Assembly (NCBI GenBank): GCA_030015575.1
Contig: JASDDO010000006.1
Coordinates: forward strand, 107,438,045-107,502,044
Length of the DNA: 64,000 nucleotides
Source: Agapanthus africanus
Lineage: Eukaryota > Streptophyta > Magnoliopsida > Asparagales > Amaryllidaceae
Direction of reading: 5' to 3'
In this document: positions 1 through 11,072 of the stretch, one piece after another
How positions within the stretch are numbered: position 1 is the first letter of the stretch
How the letters are laid out: every line of letters begins with the position of its first letter
Notes under the pieces: generated by a model
Database searches by the model: none
Seen by the model: only the letters and a program-made list of their open reading frames with translations
What the model was told of the DNA's origin: nothing
Program-made: the position numbers and the translations under genes

Positions 1-245
1 GTCAAAGAGATGTTCGGATTAAATCCTGACATCGCGGAAGAAGAGGTTGGTGAAGGTGAAGGTGAAGGTGAAGGTGAAGGTGAAGATGTATGAACAGAAT
101 TCCGGTCAATGTCGGAGTTGGCCGGCAAAGGAAGGGGTGAAAGAGGAGTGGACGGAGTATCGACTTCGGAGTCGATCGCGTAGTCGGTCGCGACTAACGT
201 AACGCGGACTAGACGGGCGCTAGTGTCCCGAGTCCAAGCGGACAT
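1..245 (-). CDS. gag: Athila-1 gag, N-terminal fragment open to window edge
   Basis: A minus-strand reading frame begins at the ATG at 245-243 and stays open for 81 codons to the left edge. It begins MSAWTRDTSARLVRV and then has IDSEVDTPSTPLSP. The Athila-2 gag start (31772) has the parallel MLGWKRDYSARLVHV and IDSEVGTSSSS, so the start codon and frame are supported by homology. The middle is a Ser-Pro run encoded by a hexanucleotide repeat. Athila Gag is the capsid precursor that packages the element RNA; the capsid core lies outside the window. The fragment is too short to say whether the full gene is intact. Confidence 0.65.
   Translation of the reverse strand, partial: MSAWTRDTSARLVRVTLVATDYAIDSEVDTPSTPLSPLPLPANSDIDRNSVHTSSPSPSPSPSPSPTSSSAMSGFNPNISL
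49..84 (+). repeat. (GGTGAA)6 microsatellite inside gag
   Basis: Six perfect copies of GGTGAA, read on the minus strand as TTCACC and encoding alternating Ser-Pro. The unit is two codons, so copy-number change keeps the gag frame. Confidence 0.95.
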
Positions 246-1493
246 ACACTAAACGAGTTTAGTATAGTCAAAGCGGAGAGAAGGTGCGGGTAAGAAAACG
301 TCAATGGAGAAAGGCGATGGGTGGTGGGTGAAAATGGATTTGGCGACAAAGGGCAAGTTTTTATAAAAGTTTTTGATTTTTTTTTTAGAAAGAGATTTAC
401 AGAAATATGTACGGAAATACGGCTTAAGCAATCACAAACAAGATATGCACAATCACACCTAGATCTAGGGTAACCTAGGTCTACTAGACCTGCTCCTGAA
501 CTTGATTTTCGAAGTTAAACAGCGTCGAGAAACAGGCTTAAAAATACACCGATCACGGGGCCAGGTAAGTGCAGAGATAAGGGGAGGTTGTCCAACGCTT
601 TCGCGAAGTTCCTTAATTAAATAACCCTTTCTCTTTCGGCGGTTGCGCCTTTAACACTTTCCTAGACACCCCGTAATCAATATACGGTTAAGCGAGGTTC
701 TAAACACGATTTATCTTCTCCTAATGAGCGCGAAGTCCTTAGGGCTGAAGTCTAGTATTTTTTAATTTACAGTGGACAATGCATATGCTTTAGTGATTTT
801 TGGGGTCCTGGGAAGGGTGATGAAATCCCCACCCAATCTGGATTGGTTTCAAGCCCCTTAAGTCCGTATTAAAGAATGCAAAACAGTAACAAATCAACTG
901 CAAACAATTTTTATTTGCGGCGCAAAGAATCCTGCACAAGAACAGTTTATTGGAAGGGGGAGAGAATTTGCGCAAAGAAGCCTGCAGAAAACACAATTCA
1001 GTGGAGTTCAGAGGAGAGGGGAGAGGCAGAGGGACTTACAGAGAAAATTTGGCAGAGTGACCCCACCAAGAGGCCGCGGTTCCGCGGCAATAAGGCCCTA
1101 ATGCCGCGGTTCCGCGGCGGAAATGAAGAGGTGGCTCTTCATTTTTCTGGTGTGGGCTCTGTTGGCTGTCCTCTGGTTGTCTGGAAGTACTGAATGTTTA
1201 CTTGCTCACTGTACCTGCTCCAGATCTTGACAGTAGACCGGATGCTTCGTTTTTGTCCGTCCCGGTGTTGCCGTGAAATGTGGGTCTATCTTCCCACGTC
1301 TTTGGCACTGTACTTGAACTCCGTATTATCCGACGCCTTTGGCACCGATCTTGAACTTCGTATTTTCCTGCGCACTTGCACAAAAACTAATCAAGAATAA
1401 CAAGATGGTTCTTTACAAAGTATGTATTTTTTTTTCGTTTTTTTTTATACTTACAAATTAACCCGAAATTACACAAAGAAACAAACTACCGTC
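246..1493 (-). other. Athila-1 leader between PBS and gag
   Basis: No gene is seen here. On the minus strand it is the untranslated leader from the PBS to the gag ATG. Patches match the Athila-2 leader (31773-32759), for example around the GGCCAGGTAAGTGC stretch near 560-573 and the GAAATCCCCACC patch near 823. It contains the paired CCGCGG palindromes at 1072-1118. Short open frames here have no recognisable domain. Confidence 0.7.
1072..1118. repeat. Paired CCGCGG palindromes in Athila-1 leader
   Basis: Two near-identical units, GGCCGCGGTTCCGCGGC (1072-1088) and the same minus the first base (1103-1118), separated by 14 bp. Each unit is a palindrome apart from its central TTCC, and the two can pair with each other. 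They lie about 380 bases downstream of the PBS. Comparable pairs occur at 5275-5320, 24786-24854, 32484-32531 and 54441-54519 in other elements. Confidence 0.9.
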
Positions 1494-1511
1494 TCCCCGG
1501 CAACGGCGCCA
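1494..1511 (-). promoter_or_regulatory. Primer binding site, tRNA-Asp type (Athila-1)
   Basis: The minus strand reads TGGCGCCGTTGCCGGGGA, complementary to the 3' end of plant tRNA-Asp including CCA. It sits six bases inside the LTR end. This is the usual Athila-lineage primer and it fixes the element's orientation. Confidence 0.9.
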
Positions 1512-2525
1512 TTTGATTGTTAGGATACGTGCGTGTTCAAGTTCTAGTTTAAATACCGCAATCAAGACGGTTTCGCTTGTAGCTAGCCGGTTGAGTACGG
1601 GTAGTCCGCAGGGCAGATGGGAGTCTTTTTCAAAGTGTTTTAACGAGTTAAGTCTGGTTTTCAGATTTTGTTGGATTATCTAAGTGTTGAGTTGATATTT
1701 AAAGAGAGCTTGTTAGGGTTAGGATTAGGTTAGTTTGAGTTAGGAGTCTCCACATCTTTCGTTGCCCCACTTAATATCGGTGTTACGGTAAATCGGCGCA
1801 ACAACGGGGATTTAGCACGACTAGGAAGGAACTTGCGAGTATAAGCTAGGCTTTCCAACGCATAGTCCTTCCTTTTTGGTGCTTGTTCCGGTCCGTTCTC
1901 TTGCGCTGCTCTTATCCAATAAACTTTCGGTTAATTCAACCACAAACTCGGTCTCACATTACGGAATCACCGCTATCATGTAGGGAGCTAGGGTGCCGTA
2001 AGGAGCGGATTGTGGTTCAAGTTAACGGGAGTTGATTTAAGTTAGTTGGGGCAAAGGCAAAGAGTGAGAGTAGATTTCCTTCTCTCAAACTTCCCTTATC
2101 CTACCCTAACAAGTATAGAACTACTCACACTTCATAATACGGAACAAATAAAACAAACAAAAGAGGAAGATAGAAAAGAAGGAGACTAGAAGAATACGAC
2201 TAACTATTTGCGCACCTCACCTTGGCGAGGATCAAGCGTAAGTATCATTGTCATATGTATAGAGATAAAGAAAAAGAAAGAAGAAAGAAACAACAAGGAA
2301 ATAACAACAACTACTTAACAATTAAAATTACAACAAATTACAATAAGTAAAGAAAGAGACAAGCATGATAATAAAATGGTCTTCTTTATTCATCACTTCT
2401 TCACTCAAAAGCTCACTTACAAGTTTAATGGAGAAGAGGTGAGAAGAGGAGAGAAGAACTTGTAAACTAAAAACCTAGCAAAAAGAAATACAAGAATGGA
2501 CCCCTTCCTTCACAAAGTTCTGGGC

Positions 2526-2533
2526 TATTTATA
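2526..2533 (-). promoter_or_regulatory. TATA box of Athila-1 LTR promoter
   Basis: The minus strand reads TATAAATA in the middle of the LTR. Athila-2 has TATATAAA at the equivalent place (33683-33690). It probably marks the U3/R boundary region and the start of the genomic RNA. Confidence 0.55.
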
Positions 2534-2634
2534 GAAGCCAGAAAATGAAACCCCTAGAGGGCAACCACCACAGAACCCAAAACAGAATGACCAAACTACC
2601 ACCCCCCAAAAATTATCAGCTGCCGCCACTATAT

Positions 2635-2685
2635 GGCCGCGCGATCCGCGGCCTGGGACCCTACTTTGGCCGCGGATCCGCGGCC
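2635..2685. repeat. Second paired CCGCGG palindrome, in Athila-1 U3
   Basis: GGCCGCGCGATCCGCGGCC (2635-2653) and GGCCGCGGATCCGCGGCC (2668-2685) are separated by 14 bp, the same spacing as the leader pair in this element. The second unit is a perfect 18-bp palindrome. This pair lies about 100-160 bp upstream of the TATA box. Confidence 0.9.
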
Positions 2686-3154
2686 TTTCTGGTCGAATTG
2701 GGCCCCCCCAATTTCTTGTGGTCCCCTGGTTTGACGTGTACATTTTTCTGGTATGTGTATTTTTTCATAATTCCTTCACGAATTTTCCAGAATTTCTGTT
2801 GAGGGAAAGGTGGACTTTTTGTCAAGATTTTGTCATGATTGCCTCGAGCTCCGCGTAGATTTCTTAGAAGTTGTTGTTGCCCATTGAGCACCTTGTGCAT
2901 GAAGGTGACATTGATTTGACATTTTGTCTTTTTAAACTGGTATCTGGCAACATACGGATGACGAGCGGAGACCGTGTTTTATCTGTGATTGGCAGGAACG
3001 CGGATTTTGTCGTGTTTTCCCATGAATTTCACCGTTTTAGAACCGAGAACCTGTATCCTGCAATTGACTAGCAAACACGGCTCAAGAGTATCTACCGATA
3101 TGCAATGTGATAAAAATTGGGCGGTATAGAAAATGCAAAAATCTGATATGAACA

Positions 3155-5074
3155 GGGCTACAGTAGTCGATGAGTACATCCTATAAATGTTCCTAGTCGA
3201 GGGTATATCGAGACAGGGCATCGATACACCAGAGTAGACTTGCGTATATTGCATATTGACCCATATGATGGGTGATGGATGATCCCATATCTATCGGTGT
3301 TTGACATCAAGGATGGTGTACGGGTGCTCAGTAGAGACTGGGTATACTGGACGGACTCGCCGAGAACTCCCAGATGGTCATATATCACACGTCATATGGC
3401 AGTTCTCTGGTGACACTGGTACAGGGTAGTCTGTAGACCCGAGATCGTCATAGAGTCTTGTGTGATTCCCTCTGTGCTTCGATTTCCACCTTACCACGTC
3501 TAAGAGGACATGCAAAACGGTGGCTTTTGGGTACAGTCCCGAATCACATGGAGGCAATGAGCGATAGGAGGGGATTCGTCTCTCCCGGTATAGGGAGTTA
3601 ATGTCTTGCTGTGTACGATTGGTTATAACTGGAAGTCCCTGGCTAGGGCTGATATAGAGATATACTGGTAAGTGTTACCAGTAGTTTCTCGACCTTTTAT
3701 GAGCCTCACATCGACACGACTTGTCGGTTACTGGGGTCTGACGTATACCACCCCTAGACTTGATATTCGACATATCAGACGAACAGACCGGACTGTACGG
3801 GAGTGTTACTGATTGGATTCACAGGAGAACGAACATGCTAGCTTGTTGATCTTCTGATCGCTCAATACCTGGGTGGCTGTTACGTTTAGCTGACCGCTTG
3901 CAGCTTGTGGGTGTTTGATATGATCATCACCTGCTACCGATGTATTGACGATTCTTTAGAGTCATACACAGAGGTTTCTTGGCTCAGGCAAAACGGAGTA
4001 GAGGCACATATGTGATATGTGCAGGACCGAGGATAATGTGATATGTGATACCTTACTATATTCTCGCGTTATTTAGATATGAACCGGATCATCGGATCAA
4101 GTGTTGATACGATGAATCGGTACATGATATATCAGTCGGTTATATTCGATATAGCCGGATCGTCAGATCAAGTGTTGATTCGATGATTTAATGTATAATG
4201 ATATATATGATATATTGTATTACATTATCTAATATTGGCTCGCTTTATTATTTCATTTTCTCACCGGATTAATACATTGATATATATGCGATATATGTTA
4301 ATTGTATTATTTTCTTTTATTGCAAATATATAATATATATGTGATATATATTATTGTGACATGATATGATTTATTATGAAACATGTTTAAGGATGATAAA
4401 AAGGGATTAGGGTTTGATTAGGGTTAGCTCTTTCTTACACTTTCTAGAAAGATTCTCTTTTGTCAAGTATAAGATATTATGATTGATATTATCTTATGAC
4501 TCATAATCTAATCCTTGACCATGGTTTGATAATCAATCATATATTCTTGACTACTATTCATCACAAAAGGATTATCATTTTCATTCATCATCTTCTTCTC
4601 TCTTAGCTTTGAAAAAAGCTTACTAGTTAATTCTTTAGTGATGATTTCTTGTGAGAAAATGAATTAAAAAGAAAGCATAAATACTACTCCATCATCCTCA
4701 TCTAATCTAGCCCATTAGATTAGGGTGTTCATCTCTTTAGAGTGAGAAAACTTGGGTTATAGCACCTTCGACGTAGATCATCGGAGAAGCGGAACACTTC
4801 AAGCTAGCATGGATCGTTCGAGTCGTGGAGCCTCTCTTGAGTCCGGGAGATCATGGATCGCGGCGAAGGGACTTCTACTCGGAGCTTGTGAAGCGAAGGA
4901 GCGGACTACAAAGGTTGTAATCCCTCACACATAGGTTTAAAGATGTTATCTTGCATGTTAAACCCTAATAATCTAGCAAAGATCCCGTCTTTGGGTTGTT
5001 CGGCACATGTAAAATTTTATTCGGGCATGTTTGATGCTTTATGAACCTTCACAAGAGTGCCTAGGAACCCTACA
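3155..5074 (+). repeat. copia-1 5' LTR, left-truncated by Athila-1
   Basis: Matches 11304-13272 of the 3' LTR almost along its full length and ends in the same ACCCTACA. It lacks the first 231 bp and also a segment of about 57 bp present in the 3' LTR near 12655-12712. Scattered substitutions separate the two LTRs, so the insertion is not recent. The 60-codon open frame at 4752-4934 recurs in the 3' LTR only because the LTR is repeated. Confidence 0.9.
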
Positions 5075-5075
5075 G

Positions 5076-5087
5076 TGGTATCAGAGC
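5076..5087 (+). promoter_or_regulatory. Primer binding site, initiator tRNA-Met (copia-1)
   Basis: TGGTATCAGAGC lies one base after the LTR end. It is complementary to the 3' end of plant initiator tRNA-Met, the standard Ty1/copia primer. Confidence 0.95.
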
Positions 5088-5270
5088 CTAGCTAGAGCAT
5101 TAGGCGACGTGTTTACGAAGTTAAAACTCTAATCGAACCCGAACCGACAAAAATGAACCCCTCTCTGGATATTTTTCAAAAATGCGATTTTTTCTGAATT
5201 AAAAATACCTGAAAAATACATCAGACAAAAATAAGAATAACTGTGAAATACGAAGACTTGATCCGTACAG

Positions 5271-5324
5271 ATGACCGCGGAATCGCGGCCGTACCATGCA
5301 TGGGCCGCGGTTCCGTGGCCCATC
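5271..5324. repeat. Paired CCGCGG palindromes forming a hairpin, copia-1 leader
   Basis: CCGCGGAATCGCGGCC (5275-5290) and GGCCGCGGTTCCGTGGCC (5303-5320) are separated by 12 bp. With the flanking GATG and CATC they can form a stem of about 21 bp. They lie about 190 bases downstream of the PBS. Confidence 0.88.
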
Positions 5325-6764
5325 TGTTTGATGTGACAAGTCTCAAGTGTTGAGTATTCTGGGGTTTATTTTGTAATCGTAGATTCGATCGGAATATTTA
5401 AATTCGTTATTATTTCCGGATATTTAGAAATTGTTAAAATGTTCGAACGGATATCATTAACTCACTTTTTCCCGGCACGGCAAAATTTTCAAGTGTTGAA
5501 TTTTTTTCGGGTTTGAATATTTCAGAAAAATGTGCAAGTAACACGGTGGACCCTCTAGAAGACAACAAACCTTAACTCGATTATGTGACCGTCTTGAACT
5601 GCCTTTTGAACCTTCGGGTTTGGGGCAGTACGGCGTGCCACATGCGAGGCGTTGGCTTGACCCTTTTACGGCTGGATCACTGGTACTGTAACATATTCTT
5701 GGATTATTTGAACTCCGCTCAAGTGTTGAGCTATTTGGGAAATTTTGGGTATTTGATTATCTGTTCGAAAAGTTTAATACTGTCTATTTATCTGGAATGT
5801 GATACAATATGTGGAATTCATATAGTTAGCCATGAAATGCGAAGTATGTGATATTTCGGATTTACGATGTCTAAAATGATTGTGGATTCCAAATATTGTA
5901 GTTTTACAATTTCTTTTCTGTGACCGTAAATGTAGTATGTAGTTGTATTGCCGGTTTTCATTGTACGACAACCACGATCGGTGTATGCATACTTACTTAC
6001 GTTGATGATATGAGATATTATGTGTTGCTGAGATATGATGTGCAGGATTGTCGCGATTGAATAGCCGGGGGTTTTATGTGAGATGAGAGTTTTATATTTT
6101 CATTCATGTAAATTCAAATGTAATATAATATTCTTTTATTTGGGGCACTTCCGGGTTGAGGTTGATGCCACCAGTGTTGTATATTATTTACTTTTCCGCA
6201 TTAGGATGGACCCAAGGAGGGGAGCACAGGTGACCGGGTTCTGGGGTTCAGTGGGAGGCCATCTCGAGGAGTCGAGACCGGGTCTCCTAAACTCCAGAAT
6301 TGGTAGGGTCACTTGCCGCTCTCGTAGGGGTCCAGGGTGTGGCTTGGCTATTCATCGTGACTGTGGAATCCGTATTTTCTATTGTTGGCTAAATACTAAA
6401 TACGGACGTCCTAGTATATCCCACATTATATCTATGTTTCTGCTGCGATATCTGTGATGTGATCATTTGATATGTTGTGATGGATACAGTATATAGTATA
6501 TATGATATATTATATAGACGTTACTTATGTTTTACACCCGCACTAGCCCTGCCCTGCTCTGTCGTTAGTTACCTAACCTAACGGTGCACGAGGGGACATC
6601 AAGGCGAATGCGGATGGAATAAGTGTACGTCGTATTTATCTGTGATGCTTAGGAAGCATAAGCTGATAGGATTTTTTATTAATGAGATTAATAAAAGGAA
6701 AAGAAACCTAAAAGATGTTGTAGAATCAAAACTTTATAAAAAGGGTAGCTACAGTTTTCCTTTA

Positions 6765-7050
6765 CATAGTGGTATATATGATATACCCTGCACCTTATTC
6801 GATGAGGAAAGAGCCGAGATCCCTTCACCGGGAGTGACCTCTTTAGCGAAACTGGCAGATATTACAAAACTCGGTTTGTCTTTTGATTGCTTTTAGAGTT
6901 TTGCTTTGCACATCGATATATATGATATGTCATGCACCTTATTCGATGAGGAAAGAGACGAGATCCCTTCACCGGGAGTGACCTCTTTAGCAAAACCAAT
7001 GAAAGCCTCAAAAACACTCCATTTAAAAATTAGACATGATTCTACGATGA
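6765..7050 (+). repeat. Duplicated 144-bp leader module, copia-1
   Basis: Two copies spaced 144 bp apart (anchor TGCACCTTATTCGATGAGG at 6789 and 6933). Both contain GAGATCCCTTCACCGGGAG followed by TGACCTCTTTAGC. The same module is duplicated in copia-3 (55680-55905) and, on the other strand, in copia-2 (23400-23625). Confidence 0.85.
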
Positions 7051-7786
7051 TATCAATTTCATTACGCTCATGGTTTTCTGAAAAACCTGCGTAGCCCTCC
7101 GTCATTTCAGATAAGTACTACTTAGTATTCGTGTTGCGGTAGTTTGGCCTCCGTCAAGGCGTAGTGTACGGTAGCTAACTAGTGCTTATCTGCTAGCATA
7201 TGATGCGATTGGATTAGGGTATTCGTACGCCATAGTTTGGCCTCTGTCAAGGGTCGTACGGGTGGGTTTAAATCAATCATGAAATGACGGGTTGAACTTG
7301 ACTAGTGCCCTATGGGTAGTTTGGCCTCCGTCAAGGTCATGGGACGCTAGGGGTAAAAGCATTATCGGGAATTTCAAGTGTTGAAATTTGCAATGAGATT
7401 GCATACCTCCTATGAGATAGTTGGATCCCGATACCCACTGCGAGTAAGAGTTACTCCTGGGAGAGTTTTACACAGGACAATTAGCCGATCAAGTAGGTGT
7501 CTAGAAAAGTGTTAACGGGGTTACGCCTCTGGGAAAACGAGGTTTACTTTAATTAGGTCCGTGCGAAAGCACGGGGAACCTCCCTCAAGTACCGACACTG
7601 ATCTGGCTGAAAGATTGACGAAATTGTAGGGTGTAATTAATCCCGGCTAATCTTACCTTTTAGGGTTTGAAGGTGGATTTGATAAAAACAGTGGGAGACA
7701 TCCTGATTAGATAAGATAATAACCAATCTAATCTTGCAAGAGCATACGCTAAAGTGTTTTCTTCTTTCTCTCTCCAGGTAGCGACC

Positions 7787-9638
7787 ATGTCAGGCCATAA
7801 TCAAGATAATAATATGGATGTATTGACTGAACCCGCTTATTATACTGAGCAGGGGAACGTTGGACCCGTTTTTTCCTTATAAAAGTTATAAGACTAAACA
7901 GGGAATAGAAGAATATCTGGATTCTCAAGCCGCCCAAAAGAACATGCATATTGATGCATCTTCTTCAGGTGTGTTAGTTATTGAGAACTGTTTCTCAGTT
8001 CACCCTACGTCCTGGGTATTAGATACCGGATCAGGATCCCACATATGTAAATTGTTACATGGGCTACGTGAAGGTAGAGAGCTGGGAAAAGGTGATCATT
8101 CCGTTCAAGTAGGGAACGGTGCCAATGTTGCAGCCAAAGCAGTTGGCGAATATCACCTAGTATTACCAAGTGGTGATACACTGATTCTAAATGAGCGCTA
8201 TTATATACCGAACATGATGTGCAACATTATATCAGTTTCTTTATTAAGTAAAGAAGGATATAATTTTGTAGTACAGGATAATGTTATGAACATATTCCTA
8301 GATCAAAAGTTGATTGCATCAGGCTCGTTACATAATGGCATATTCATTCTAAATCAAAATACAGTCCTCAATATACAAAACACACACAAGAGGAATAGTT
8401 CAGAAATGAACGAATCCTTCTTGTGGCATTGTAGACTTGGTCATATCAATGCGACACGACTGGTTAAGTTACATAAAGATGGATATTTGAATCCATTCGA
8501 ATTATCATCTTATGATACTTACCATTCATGTCTCAAAGAAAAAATGACCAAAGCTCCGTTTAGTGGACACGGAGAAAGAGTTACGAAACTCTTCGGACTG
8601 GTACATAGTGATGTATGCGGTCCCATGTCTACGCATGACAGGAACGGTTCTTCCTACTTCATTACATTCACTGACGATCTCTCAAGATTCGGATATGTAT
8701 TCCTGATGAAACATAAGTCTGAAACTTTTGAGAAATTCAGAGAATATAAGCACGAAGTAGAGAATCAAACGGGCAAAAGTATTAAGATTCTTCGATCTGA
8801 TCGAGGAGGTGAATACTTAAGCAATGAGTTCCTAGATTATCTAAAAGAGAATGGGATTCTCTCTCAGCTTACTCCTCCTTATACACCACAGTACAACGGT
8901 GTATCGGAACGAAGAAATCGCACTCTATTAGATATGGTGCGATCTATGATGAGCACTGCTAAGTTACCTATTTCCTTCTGGGGATATGCACTGGAGATAG
9001 CTGCATACCTATTGAATAGAGTTCCAACCAAATCAGTGCCTACCACTCCATATGAGATATGGAATGGTAAGAGACCATGTCTTAATTTTATTCAGATATG
9101 GGGTTGTCCGGCCTTTGTTAAAACACAAAATCCGGACAAGCTCGAGGCAAGGTCTGTTCTATGTAAGTTTATTGGATATCCCAAACATTCGCGAAGGTAT
9201 ATCTTCTACCACTCCGAGGAACAAAAGGTGTTTGTTTCTCGACATGCTACTTTCTTAGAAAAAGGTTTTCTTATGAAACAGATTAGTGGCATTGAGGTAG
9301 AACTGGAAGAAGTTCCAGCAGAACAAACTACAACAGATGATTTGGTAGAACCAGAGGATTCAGTAGTACCCGACGAACCCCAGCCTCTCCGCCGATCTAG
9401 CAGGGTTTCTCATCCACTTGAGAGATACTACGGTTTTCTCATTGATGGTGGAAGCGGGGATTGCATCATGGAAGATGATGACCCAACTAGTTTCGAGCAG
9501 GCCATTACGAGTGGTGACTCTGTAAAATGGCTGGATGCAATGCGATCTGAGATGGAATCCATGTACACCAATAAAGTATGGATTTTGGAAAATGCTCTTG
9601 AAGGGGTAAAACCCACTGAGAGCAAGTTGGATTTTTAA
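7787..9638 (+). pseudogene. gag-pol: copia-1 gag remnant, protease and integrase
   Basis: The ATG at 7787 opens 31 codons that stop at 7882. One frame over, a 592-residue frame (7860-9638) carries protease and integrase. The protease motif LDTGS is at residues 54-58. A GAG-pre-integrase zinc segment has H190 and H195, but the first Cys of the CxxC pair is Tyr (YHSC at 221-224). The integrase triad is D251, D314 and E350, a DX35E spacing, with the signature NGVSERRNRTLL. Nearly all of Gag, including its zinc knuckle, is missing, apparently by internal deletion. An extra T near 9627-9628 shifts the frame and ends this open frame just before RT. The integrase most resembles Angela elements. The product cannot act alone. 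Confidence 0.88.
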
Positions 9639-11058
9639 AAGGAAATTTGGTGTAGATGGAAAAGTTGAGACTTTCAAACCTAGACTTGTAGCAAAGGGTT
9701 TTCGTCAACGACCAGGTGTAGATTATGACGAAACCTTTTCTCCAGTGGCTATGCTTAAGTCCATCCGGATCTTACTTGCCATTGCTGCAAACCATGACTA
9801 CGAAATCTGGCAAATGGATGTTAAGACCGCCTTTCTAAACGGTGATTTAGAAGAGTGCGTATACATGACTCAGCCAGAGGGCTTCGTAGATAGTGGGAGC
9901 AACGGAAAGGTGTGTAAACTGCTTAAATCCATTTATGGGTTAAAGCACGCATCGCGAAGTTGGAACATCGGTTTTGATGTAGTAGTCAAAGAGTTTGACT
10001 TCATCCAAAACATAGATGAACTTTGTATCTATAAGAAGGTAGCAGAGAGTAAGGTTGTCTTCCTTGTATTGTACGCAGATGACATACTCTTGATAGGAAA
10101 TGATATTCCTATGCTGCAATCAGTCAAGTACTTCTTATCACAAAGATTCTCAATGAAAGATCTAGGTGATGCCTCCTGCATATTTTGGATTAGGATCTAT
10201 AGAGATAGATCCAAAAGGATACTGGGATTGTCCCAATCCAGGTACATTGACACCATACTAAAGAGGTTTAGTATGGAAGAATCAAAGCGTGGGAACCAAC
10301 CCATGATCTCTGGACTCACTCTCTCCAAAGAGATGTCTCCCAAGATTGATTTGGAGAGAGCTCGCATGCAAGGGATACCCTATGCTTCGGCAGTAGGCTC
10401 TATCATGTATGCGATGCTATGTACCAGACCCGATGTAGCATACTCACTAAGTGTAGTGAGTCGGTATCAAGAAGATCCTGGAGAGAGTCACTGGACAGCT
10501 GTGAAGAACATTCTCAAGTACTTACGAAGGACTAGAGACATGTTCTTGGTGTATGGTAACGGAGAACTCCGGGTGGAGTCCTTTACCGATTCCAGCTTCC
10601 AAAGTGATAAGGACGACTCTAAGTCGCACTCGGAATTTGTCTTTACCCTCAATGTAGGGGCGGTATGTTGGAAGAGTTTCAAACAGGATACCGTTGCAGA
10701 CTCGACGAGGGAGGCTGAATACATCACTGCCAACGATGCTGCCAAAGAGGCTGTCTGGATGAAGAAGTTCATTAGTGAACTTGGTGTGGTTCCATCCATT
10801 GAGCATCCAATACCTCTATATTGCGATAACAATGGAGCTGTGGGTTTGGCCAAGGAACCCAGATCCCATCAGAAGTCCAGACATATTCTGAGGCGGTATC
10901 ACCTGATCAGGGAGATAGTTGATCGCCGGGAGATCGAGGTCAGGAGAGTAGATATGAAGGATAACACTGCGGATCCACTCACGAAGGCCATTCCCCAGCT
11001 ACAGTTTGAGAGATTATTCGGGATGCTAGGTATGAGATACTACAGCAGCCGGGCTTAG
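9629..11058 (+). pseudogene. pol: copia-1 reverse transcriptase and RNase H
   Basis: This continues the polyprotein after the frameshift. The frame reads WIFKRKFGVDGK at about 9628, so the RT start lies before the first ATG at 9745. RT motifs include WQMDVKTAFLNG and SIYGLKHASRSW. The catalytic YxDD box is YADD, where YVDD is usual. RNase H has FTDSSF, TREAEY, YCDNNGAV and ADPLTKAIPQ in the expected order. The frame ends at TAG 11056-11058, directly before the polypurine tract, as expected for copia. RT copies the element RNA into cDNA inside virus-like particles. Apart from the upstream shift this half is open throughout. Confidence 0.9.
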
Positions 11059-11059
11059 T

Positions 11060-11072
11060 GCAAGTGGGAGAT
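11060..11072 (+). promoter_or_regulatory. Polypurine tract (copia-1)
   Basis: GCAAGTGGGAGAT lies immediately upstream of the 3' LTR. It is the plus-strand DNA primer site. The identical sequence is found in copia-2 and copia-3, and a one-base variant in copia-4. Confidence 0.9.

Larger units (their letters stand above)
1..3154 (-). mobile_element. Athila-1: Ty3/gypsy Athila retrotransposon, 5' portion
   Basis: Read on the minus strand, this runs 5' LTR (3154 to 1518), tRNA-Asp-type PBS (1511 to 1494), a 1.25 kb leader and the start of gag, which continues past the left edge. The gag start and the leader resemble those of Athila-2 further right, where an Athila-type protease can be read. The right end, in TGTTCA form on the minus strand, abuts copia LTR sequence in mid-LTR, so the element appears to be inserted in the 5' LTR of copia-1. 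The rest (gag, pol, 3' LTR) is outside the window. Confidence 0.8.
1518..3154 (-). repeat. Athila-1 5' LTR
   Basis: Bounded on the minus strand by TGTTCATATC (at 3154) and CCTAACA (at 1518), about 1.64 kb. The inner end is next to the PBS. The outer end is supported by the abrupt change to copia LTR sequence and by similar spacing from the TATA box as in Athila-2 (about 620-640 bp). The second LTR is outside the window, so identity cannot be measured. No gene is present. Confidence 0.7.
5088..7786 (+). other. copia-1 leader, 2.7 kb, non-coding
   Basis: No gene is recognised between the PBS and the ATG at 7787. It holds the paired palindrome (5271-5324), blocks alignable with the leaders of copia-2 and copia-3 (for example GCTCTGTCGTTAGTTA near 6558 and near 55473) and a duplicated 144-bp module (6765-7050). 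A repeated GTAGTTTGGCCTCCGTCAAGG patch occurs at about 7138, 7230 and 7316. Such a leader is long for a copia element. Confidence 0.75.
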
